Source of the DNA: an uncultured Gammaproteobacteria bacterium | GTDB taxonomy: Bacteria; Pseudomonadota; Gammaproteobacteria; GCA-001735895 | Assembly: GCA_945787265.1 (NCBI GenBank) | Contig: CALZHS010000015.1 | Span: 1-12,644 of the forward strand | Length of the DNA stretch: 12,644 nt | Direction: 5' to 3' | Shown: positions 6,845-12,644 of the stretch, one piece after another | Position numbering within the stretch: the first letter of the stretch is position 1 | Layout of the letters: each line of letters opens with the position of its first letter | Notes under the pieces: model-generated | What the model was told of the DNA's origin: nothing | Databases searched by the model: none | What the model saw: only the letters and a program-made list of their open reading frames with translations | Position numbers and translations under genes: made by a program

Positions 6845-9040
6845 TCAGGCGTTTGACAGGCTTGAAAGCTCGCTGTTTTGAGAGCTGACCCGGTCCAGGA
6901 AACAGTCGATTTTGACTGGCTCGCTGAACAGGAACCCCTGCATCAGGTGACAGCCCAAACCCTCGAGATATTCAGACTGGTTGGCGTTTTCGACGCCCTC
7001 GGCGATGGTTTTTATACCGAGACCCTGCGCCATGCCGACAATGGCCGCAACCAATGCGGCTCCCTTGCCCGAACGCTCGATTTCCGAAATGAACGAGTAA
7101 TCTATTTTGATCGTGCTGACCGGCAACTCGCGGAGGTAGTTGAGCGACGAATAGCCGGTTCCGAAATCATCGATCGCAATCGAGATCCCCTTGTTCGCCA
7201 AAACCTGCAGCTTATGGGTACAGGACTGGATATCGCTCATAAACATATTCTCGGTGATTTCAATTTCCAGCCGCTCGGGCTCAATGCCATAAACCTCGGT
7301 AAAGGAAACCAGCGTCTCGGGAAAGTCTTTCTGCCTGATATCGGTTGCCGACAGGTTGATACTGACCTTGATCTGGCTTTCCAGAAAATCCTGGTTACCG
7401 AACAAGTCCTTTGCGACCCGGCGCAGTACCCAGTCACTCAGTTGTTCAATGATGCGTGATTCCTCGGCCTGCTCCAGGAAATAGCTCGGCCGGCGCAGAC
7501 CGAGCTGGGGATGATTCCATCTCAACAGCGCTTCTACACCGACTATCTTGCGGGTTTCCACGTCCATCTGTGGTTGATAGTAAATTTCAAGCTCGTCATT
7601 TTTTAAGGCATTTCTGAGCCCGCTTTCGATGGAAATTTTTTCGGCGGCAGCGTGCTCGATCTTGTCGTTAAAAAAGGTATAGCCATTTTTGCCGGTCGCC
7701 TTGACGTCGTACATTGCCATATCGGCATTTTTTATCAGCGTATTGATATCATTTGAATCATCGGGAAACACCGCTATACCGATGCTGATGTTGATATAGA
7801 CTTCCTCGCCTTTCAAATAGAAGGGCTGCTGTAAACTGGCGATCAATTTTTGCGCTACCTTCTCAGCCTGCACCCTCGTGGTCGGCTGAGGCAGCAGCAA
7901 CATGAATTCATCACCGCCCAGCCTGGCCAGGGTATCCCCGGTTCTAATTTCACGCTTGAGGCGACCGGCCACCTCGACCAGCAGCTGATCGCCGACCACG
8001 TGACCAAAGCTGTCATTAATCAGTTTGAACCTGTCGAGGTCAAGAAACATGACGATCAGTGTTTCGCCGGTTCTTTCCGACTGGCGGATCGCAAGATCCA
8101 GCCGATCGTGCAGCATCGCGCGGTTGGGCAGCTTGGTTAGCAGATCGTGATAAGCCTGGAAGGTAATTAATTTTTCGGCCTTTTTGCGGCTGGTAATGTC
8201 GCGTGCGACGCCGTAGGTGCCCTGGTAGGTACTCAGTTTTTTCGGATCCTTCGCATCGACCACGTAAATGCCCATGGAGTTGAGCTCGATGGGACGCGTG
8301 GTGACGTCAAACGGCTTCGAGGGATCCCGGGTGTTGCATTTCAGGGCCAGCTCTATCGTCCTGTTGGAGCGATTTGCACGGCGACGCTCATTGAACAGGT
8401 ATTCCGCCTTTAAACGATCTTCGTCGGCGATAAATTCGCTGTAATGCTTGCCGATCATATCCGACTTCTCATAGCCCAGCAGCTTGGTAACGCTGTCATT
8501 GACGAAACTGAATTCACCGGCCAGGTTCAGCATGTAAATCAAGTCCGGGGAATTGTCGACCATGTAACGATGCAGTCGCTCCGAATGCGCCAGGCGGTTT
8601 TGAATCTGAGATTTTTCGTCCTCGATTTTTAATTTTTCCAGCGCATTGCGAATCGAATGCTCGAGTTCGTCAAAGCTGTAGGGCTTTTTGAAAATGTCAT
8701 AGGCGCCCAGGCGCACCGCCTCGGTAACCTTGTTGATCGATGTCTCGCCACTTAACACGATGACCGTTGTTTTTATATTTTTTTCCCTGATGAAGGAAAG
8801 CACCTGGTCGCCTGTTTTTTTAGGCATGTTGAGATCGAGTATGATCAGGTTGAACTGGCGTTGTTGAATCAGAGAGATGGCTTCTTCACCATCCGCGGCC
8901 TCGGTGATATCGGACCATTTTCGCTTCAGCAGCGTCACCAGGCTTTCGCGGGCCCTTTGTTCATCATCCACCACCAGGAACGAGGTGGGCTTATTAAAAC
9001 GTCGTGCTTTTTCTTCGAGAGTTATCAAAAAATTGTCCAT
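6845..9040 (-). CDS. Response regulator with REC-PAS-GGDEF-EAL domains (c-di-GMP turnover)
   Basis: 731-residue soluble protein. REC (about 20-138) has acid pocket D25/D26, phospho-acceptor D69 in ILDLNMP, S97 and K119 in FKKP. A short charged helix leads into a PAS domain (about 155-290) ending in ARDITSRKKAE. GGDEF (about 295-460) has an intact GGDEF at 375-379 and a full inhibitory I-site, R366-x-x-D369, five residues before it. EAL (about 472-715) has E503 in EALLRW, N562, E594, D624/D625 in DDFGTG, K645 with D647, and E681 in EGVE, so it should hydrolyse c-di-GMP. Both activities are thus predicted; which one dominates cannot be told. It lies 17 nt behind the histidine kinase gene, its likely phosphodonor. 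No membrane segment. The start ATG at 9040 places REC at the usual distance. Confidence 0.94.
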   Translation of the reverse strand: MDNFLITLEEKARRFNKPTSFLVVDDEQRARESLVTLLKRKWSDITEAADGEEAISLIQQRQFNLIILDLNMPKKTGDQVLSFIREKNIKTTVIVLSGETSINKVTEAVRLGAYDIFKKPYSFDELEHSIRNALEKLKIEDEKSQIQNRLAHSERLHRYMVDNSPDLIYMLNLAGEFSFVNDSVTKLLGYEKSDMIGKHYSEFIADEDRLKAEYLFNERRRANRSNRTIELALKCNTRDPSKPFDVTTRPIELNSMGIYVVDAKDPKKLSTYQGTYGVARDITSRKKAEKLITFQAYHDLLTKLPNRAMLHDRLDLAIRQSERTGETLIVMFLDLDRFKLINDSFGHVVGDQLLVEVAGRLKREIRTGDTLARLGGDEFMLLLPQPTTRVQAEKVAQKLIASLQQPFYLKGEEVYINISIGIAVFPDDSNDINTLIKNADMAMYDVKATGKNGYTFFNDKIEHAAAEKISIESGLRNALKNDELEIYYQPQMDVETRKIVGVEALLRWNHPQLGLRRPSYFLEQAEESRIIEQLSDWVLRRVAKDLFGNQDFLESQIKVSINLSATDIRQKDFPETLVSFTEVYGIEPERLEIEITENMFMSDIQSCTHKLQVLANKGISIAIDDFGTGYSSLNYLRELPVSTIKIDYSFISEIERSGKGAALVAAIVGMAQGLGIKTIAEGVENANQSEYLEGLGCHLMQGFLFSEPVKIDCFLDRVSSQNSELSSLSNA

Positions 9041-9057
9041 CAGGTCCGAACTACAGG

Positions 9058-11187
9058 TTACCTTTTTAATCGCAGGGGAATCAAAATTTCGAACGAGGAT
9101 CCACCAACCTCATTTTCCATATATTTAATCTGGCCATTATAACGCGCAACGATGTCGGCTGTCACAGAAAGACCGAGCCCCCTGATGGCACCATCCTTGG
9201 CACTGGCCAATGGCGCAAACAGCAGTTGCCGGGTGATTGGATCGATGCCCCTGCCGCGGTCCGCGATGGAAAATTGAGCAAAGGTAGCGCCATCTATATT
9301 GACGAAATGGCGGCTTGATACGATGATTTCGGCATCACGAGTCTGGGCCTCGATGGCGTTCTTGACCAGGTTCAGAATAACCTGGCGCAACGCGTCCCGC
9401 GTTATCTCGATTTCTGCGTCCGACTCGTCCAGGGCCCACTTGATTTCAACCTCCTTGCCATTGCTGATCGATTTTACGTATAGCGGCACGGACATCTTCA
9501 ATTCTTCATTTAAAAGTACCGTTGCGGGTACGGATTCCTTCTCGTCCCTGAAATTTAAAACAATATTACCGATTCTCTGCACCTCTTCCTTGAGTATCCT
9601 GATTTCGGACTCGTTGCTGGCATCTTTCGATTGCGAATTGTCCTGGATAATATCGATATAGTTGGCAATGACACTCAGTGGGTTGCTGATCTCATGAATC
9701 AACTTGTCGACATCCTTATGCTCCTGCTCCTTTTTGACGCTGTCTTCGAAGGCGCGCTGCTTGACTTCCTGGTTATTTCTTATCCACAGTTCCGCATTAA
9801 TCTTCAGGTAGTCTGAAATAAACTTGGCCAGGTTCTCGAGCGGTTTTTTCTGATCCTGGTTGGCACCGATGACAACCGCACCGATGACCTGGTCGCCGTG
9901 ACCGAGAGGCAGGCTGAGGGCAATTTCATGATTCAGCCGACGGATGATCTGACGATCGGATATGGGCGATATTTCGTCGAGGGTTTTTTCGGGCTCGATC
10001 CAGATGTTACATTTTTCAGTATAGCTACGGATGATCTGGCTCTTGCTGTTTTCAATCGAGAATTTGCTGACCGCGCGAACCTGGTCAACCTCGTAAAGTG
10101 CGAGATAAGCGGGATTTTTGGAATCCGGGAACAGCATGGCCACGTCGGAAATGGAAAACAACAGCTGCATCTCGCGCGCTATTTTGAGTAGCAGGTTCTT
10201 CGGCGTATTGATATTGGTCGAATCAATTTCCTCGGAGGTAATTACCTTGACCAGGGATGCGTCCCTGATCCTGCGTGCGAGCTTGATCGTTTCTCTCTCG
10301 ATGTTCTGCGACACGTGCACCTGGGTCAGGCATCCTGATTTGGGATAGGGAATATCGAACGAGACAGCCACCTGGGCCATCTTGTCCTGCACGTGGATAT
10401 AAATCAGCTTCAATTCTTTTTCATCGACCAGGCCCGACTGCCAATTACTATCGGGTCTGCCATAACGACTCAGGTGCCGGGCCATCTCGCTTGCCTCGGA
10501 CAGTATCTGGCACAGGACGTCACCACCCTGCAGCTGCTCTTCCTCCTCGTGATGAAATCGGATGGCATCGGCAATCGCCGGGCTCAGGCTGGGCCACTGT
10601 TCGATCAGGCTGGCACCCAGTTCGGTGTGGCTGACGCCGAATTTCTGCACTTCGCGGCGGATAACCTCCGCTTCGGTCGCCAGGTTCATGATATCGACGT
10701 ATTGGTCATGGAACTTGGTATCAAACACGATCTGCCCAAAATGGTGCAGCAAGCCAGCAAGGTAGGCATCCTGGGGGTAGTCGTAATCCAGGGAGTGGGC
10801 GAAATCCTTGGCTATCACGGCACAGTAGAAGGATTCCAGCCAGGTATTGCAGACAAATTCTTTTTGCGTATTGATCAGGCCCGCGAACAGTTGCTGCATC
10901 GACGACGTCAACATCATGGTTTTGACGAGTTCGTGGCCCAGTAACGCCACGGCATGACTCAGGTTATCGACTGGCTGTTTAATCTCGAAAGCCGCGGAGT
11001 TGACGGCCATGATTAACTTGGCGGTGAGCGCCGCATCGGTGCCAATTAAATCGGCCAGCTCCTCGATCGAACTGTCAGGATCATGACAGATATCAAGCAG
11101 CTTGCTGAGAAGTTGCGGGGGACTAGGAAGCCGAACCAATTCTATTGATTCAATCGTCAAATTCGGAGAGCCTCCTAAATCAAGCAT
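9058..11187 (-). CDS. HDOD-GAF-like-histidine kinase (cytoplasmic)
   Basis: 709 residues, no signal peptide or membrane segment. The N-terminal HDOD domain (about 18-215) opens with LPSPPQLLSKLL and contains AVNSAAF and LLGHELVK. Residues about 328-470 look like a GAF sensor domain (LPLGHGDQVIGAVVIG near 426-441). The dimerization helix carries H498 in LIHEISNPL. The ATPase domain has N-box NLVKNAIEA (606-614), G1 DRGRGID (643-649) and G2 RGLGLS (669-674), so the kinase should be active. HDOD modules usually act as output or scaffold domains; here one sits at the input end of a kinase. The partner is very probably the REC-PAS-GGDEF-EAL protein encoded 17 nt downstream. Start uncertain: the ATG at 11187 is preceded only by AAGAAGAAG, whereas a perfect AGGAGG lies inside the frame, 10 nt before a TTG at 11160. 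Both starts keep the HDOD domain whole. Confidence 0.9.
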   Translation of the reverse strand: MLDLGGSPNLTIESIELVRLPSPPQLLSKLLDICHDPDSSIEELADLIGTDAALTAKLIMAVNSAAFEIKQPVDNLSHAVALLGHELVKTMMLTSSMQQLFAGLINTQKEFVCNTWLESFYCAVIAKDFAHSLDYDYPQDAYLAGLLHHFGQIVFDTKFHDQYVDIMNLATEAEVIRREVQKFGVSHTELGASLIEQWPSLSPAIADAIRFHHEEEEQLQGGDVLCQILSEASEMARHLSRYGRPDSNWQSGLVDEKELKLIYIHVQDKMAQVAVSFDIPYPKSGCLTQVHVSQNIERETIKLARRIRDASLVKVITSEEIDSTNINTPKNLLLKIAREMQLLFSISDVAMLFPDSKNPAYLALYEVDQVRAVSKFSIENSKSQIIRSYTEKCNIWIEPEKTLDEISPISDRQIIRRLNHEIALSLPLGHGDQVIGAVVIGANQDQKKPLENLAKFISDYLKINAELWIRNNQEVKQRAFEDSVKKEQEHKDVDKLIHEISNPLSVIANYIDIIQDNSQSKDASNESEIRILKEEVQRIGNIVLNFRDEKESVPATVLLNEELKMSVPLYVKSISNGKEVEIKWALDESDAEIEITRDALRQVILNLVKNAIEAQTRDAEIIVSSRHFVNIDGATFAQFSIADRGRGIDPITRQLLFAPLASAKDGAIRGLGLSVTADIVARYNGQIKYMENEVGGSSFEILIPLRLKR

Positions 11188-11211
11188 TACTTCTTCTTAT
11201 TGAATTGGTTC
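11133..11211 (-). repeat. 10-bp perfect inverted repeat around the kinase start codon
   Basis: GAACCAATTC at 11133-11142 and GAATTGGTTC at 11202-11211 are exact reverse complements 59 nt apart. In the kinase mRNA they would pair around a loop holding the ATG at 11187, the internal AGGAGG (- strand 11176-11171) and the alternative TTG at 11160. Within the loop GGAG-GCT-CTCC could also form a small hairpin that covers the AGGAGG. Translational control or a binding site for a dimeric protein are both possible; chance is also possible. Confidence 0.45.
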
Positions 11212-11656
11212 AGTACACTAAAGGCGGAAGCCGATAATATACTATATTTCTATCCTGATTCGACCTTTCACCGAATATCCGCTAAATAAGCATCCGGGCG
11301 CGTCGCGCATACCTTATCACGGTAAAACTGGTCTAAACGGGATCATCCAGCGATCATGAAAACATGACTAAGATGTCAAAAACATGGCACAGATCACATT
11401 AATTTCGATTTTTCCTTCTTTTGCCCAACTTACATCGCCGAAATCCGCCACTCGCCTGGGCCCTGATCGATTTGTCCAAAAATGGGGTTACCGACTAAGC
11501 GCTAACCTGCTTCCAATCCCGTTCCGGATTCCAATTAACCTCAATTTTAATCGGGACATGCCGGGCTAAAATTATTCGCCCGATCAATTCTATTTTTTAA
11601 ACCAATACAATAATATGGGAGTCCTGATTATTCCCATCCAGGCGAGGTATTCGACA
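11188..11656. other. 469-nt divergent intergenic region, no convincing gene
   Basis: Separates the minus-strand signalling operon from the plus-strand secreted pair, so it must hold at least two promoters. No open frame in it looks like protein. It contains small inverted repeats: TCATG-AAAA-CATGA (11354-11367), CGGGC/GCCCG (11562-11566, 11578-11582) overlapping ATCGGG/CCCGAT (11550-11555, 11579-11584), and ATGGGA/TCCCAT (11615-11620, 11632-11637) shortly before the next gene. No promoter with good boxes was found for the plus-strand gene. Confidence 0.5.
11234..11263 (-). promoter_or_regulatory. Candidate promoter for the kinase-regulator operon
   Basis: On the minus strand, TATTAT (11239-11234) lies 18 nt after TCGAAT (11263-11258), in the most AT-rich part of the upstream region. 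The -10 is good (5 of 6), the -35 poor (3 of 6). It would give a leader of roughly 40 nt that includes the upstream arm of the inverted repeat at 11202-11211. Confidence 0.3.
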
Positions 11657-12184
11657 ATGTTCAAACACGGATTTTATCTTGCCGCATTGCTCGCGATCGC
11701 AAGTCTACTGTTTCCACAAACCATGCCGCAGGCGGACTCGGCAGCCACGGGCGGTGTCGAGGCTGATGGCAAACCGAAACTGGTCGACTTCTGGCGACCG
11801 GGAGATGCCGGTCAGCGCATGAACATCCGTGGCAGGGTTACCAGTCTTGACGGTACGCCTTTGGCCGGAATACCAATCTCTATCCGCCAGGCCAATGGCG
11901 ATGGCGATTATACGCAGCGCTACAGGACTACCCTGCTCAGCGACGCGAAGGGGCGCTACCAGTTCGGATCGGTAGTGCCGGGTAACTATTATGGCGTCAA
12001 GCACGTCCATATCGAGGTTTACCACGACGGCTACGAGTACTTCGATACCGAGATATTGTTCAAGGGCGATCCAAACCTGGATGGTTACACGGATGCGGAG
12101 CAGGCGATATTTCTCGAGGAGTCTACCGTTAATGGCGAAACCATCCTGTTCGGGCGCTTCGATATCGTCCTGGTCCCGGGATAA
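11657..12184 (+). CDS. Secreted intradiol-dioxygenase-fold protein with shortened active-site loop
   Basis: 175 residues. The N-terminus (MFKHG, then a hydrophobic core to about residue 20) is a Sec signal peptide, so it acts outside the cytoplasm. The mature part follows catechol/protocatechuate dioxygenases along its length: IRGRVTSLDGTPLAG (57-71), QANGDGDY (78-85), LSDAKGRYQF (94-103), PGNYYG (108-113), HVHIEV (116-121), GYEYFDTE (125-132), KGDP, and a C-terminal FDIVL. The four Fe(III) ligand positions have counterparts: Y85, Y111 or Y112, H116 and H118. However, only 4-5 residues separate the second Tyr from the first His, against 13 or more in true enzymes, and the catalytic Arg of the usual RPxHxH is absent (G113). 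Catalysis on catechols is therefore doubtful. The start at 11657 has GAGGT 8 nt upstream; an in-frame ATG at 11615 would ruin the signal peptide. A DUF4159 gene follows after 61 nt. Confidence 0.75.
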   Translation: MFKHGFYLAALLAIASLLFPQTMPQADSAATGGVEADGKPKLVDFWRPGDAGQRMNIRGRVTSLDGTPLAGIPISIRQANGDGDYTQRYRTTLLSDAKGRYQFGSVVPGNYYGVKHVHIEVYHDGYEYFDTEILFKGDPNLDGYTDAEQAIFLEESTVNGETILFGRFDIVLVPG

Positions 12185-12245
12185 CAACCCGGGGCATCCG
12201 CAGACGACATGCCGTCGCCTGTCCCGACTGTATTGGTAAAAAATT

Positions 12246-12644
12246 ATGAAACATGGGATCGTTGTTTTTTTCACGCTGGCATTATGGCAATTACCGGCGC
12301 TCTCGCTTGCCCAATCGCATCAAGGCGCCGGCGAATCAGAATCCGCAGCGAGGGCGTTGCAGGAAGTTCCCGGTAATGCGCACGAGTTTTATTTTACGCG
12401 CGGCATCTACAGCGGCGAATTCGATGATTACGACGAGGGTGGTCGCTGGGCGATAGACTACCCCAAGGCCGACCACCAGTTCCTGGTGGCGCTCAAGCGC
12501 CTGAGTGTCGTCGATGCCTACGGCTCGGACAATGCGATCGAGTTGACCGATCCGATGCTGCGCCGCTTTCCGCTGCTGTATGCGGTCGAGGTGGGATCGA
12601 TGTCGTTGAGCGAGGCCGAAATACTGGCGTTGCGCAACTACCTG
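12246..12644 (+). CDS. Secreted DUF4159 protein, 3' end beyond the window
   Basis: 133 codons, open to the last base. MKHGIVVFFTLALWQLPALS followed by LAQ is a signal peptide with likely cleavage near residue 22. From residue 47 the sequence is typical of DUF4159 (PF13709): FYFTRGIYSG (48-57), GGRWAIDYPKADHQFLVALKRL (65-86), DPMLRRFPLLY (102-112) and LSEAEILALRNYL (121-133). The domain is thought to have a class I glutamine amidotransferase-like fold; no reaction is known to me. Full members are usually well over 200 residues, so much of the protein lies outside. It follows the dioxygenase-fold gene by 61 nt, both with signal peptides, so they are probably one unit working in the periplasm. 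Its ribosome-binding site is weak. Confidence 0.8.
   Translation, partial: MKHGIVVFFTLALWQLPALSLAQSHQGAGESESAARALQEVPGNAHEFYFTRGIYSGEFDDYDEGGRWAIDYPKADHQFLVALKRLSVVDAYGSDNAIELTDPMLRRFPLLYAVEVGSMSLSEAEILALRNYL

Noticed and set aside
11383..11398. Possible CRP site
   Set aside because: The right half TCACA is perfect, but the left half CATGG matches TGTGA at only two of five bases.
11384..11569. 61-codon plus-strand frame in the divergent intergenic region
   Set aside because: No ribosome-binding site, no recognisable domain, composition like the surrounding non-coding DNA.
12175..12193. CCCGGG-ATAACAA-CCCGGG hairpin over the stop codon of the dioxygenase-fold gene as a terminator
   Set aside because: No T run follows, and the next co-directional gene starts 53 nt later; CCCGGG is self-palindromic, so the pairing is easily due to chance.
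12253..12456. Plus-strand frame MGSLFFSRW near the right edge
   Set aside because: It is an out-of-frame reading of the DUF4159 gene that starts at 12246.

Overview
The window looks like chromosome of a marine or aquatic gammaproteobacterium. The clues are a TIGR02647-type small protein (a family I know mainly from Gammaproteobacteria), a cupin of the DMSP-lyase type, Sec signal peptides of ordinary Gram-negative form, and moderate GC. This is an inference: there is no rRNA or marker gene here to settle it. No mobile element, tRNA, rRNA or CRISPR array was seen.

Left block (1-5849, + strand): the 3' part of a cupin whose metal and active-site spacing matches DMSP lyases DddQ/DddL; then a complete four-gene ABC importer of the spermidine/putrescine type (ATPase, two permeases, periplasmic binding protein) with its own likely sigma70-type promoter; then, after an intrinsic terminator, a cytoplasmic serine hydrolase of the class C beta-lactamase / 6-aminohexanoate-dimer hydrolase type. 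Together they read as uptake of a small cationic or zwitterionic compound followed by lyase and amidase/esterase steps. The actual substrate cannot be read from the sequence.

Middle block (5868-6657, - strand): a short TIGR02647 family protein followed by a small alpha/beta hydrolase, probably one transcription unit, convergent with the left block.

Signalling block (6845-11187, - strand): two genes 17 nt apart. The first (upstream) encodes an HDOD-GAF-like-histidine kinase without predicted membrane segments; the second encodes a REC-PAS-GGDEF-EAL response regulator. Both the cyclase and the phosphodiesterase site are intact by motif. This is very probably a cognate two-component pair that sets cyclic-di-GMP. 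The translation start of the kinase is ambiguous and lies between the arms of a perfect 10-bp inverted repeat.

Right block (11657-12644, + strand): a secreted intradiol-dioxygenase-fold protein that keeps the iron-ligand pattern Tyr, Tyr, His-x-His but has lost the loop carrying the catalytic Arg, followed by a secreted DUF4159 protein cut by the window end. A 469-nt divergent intergenic region separates this block from the kinase and holds several small inverted repeats.
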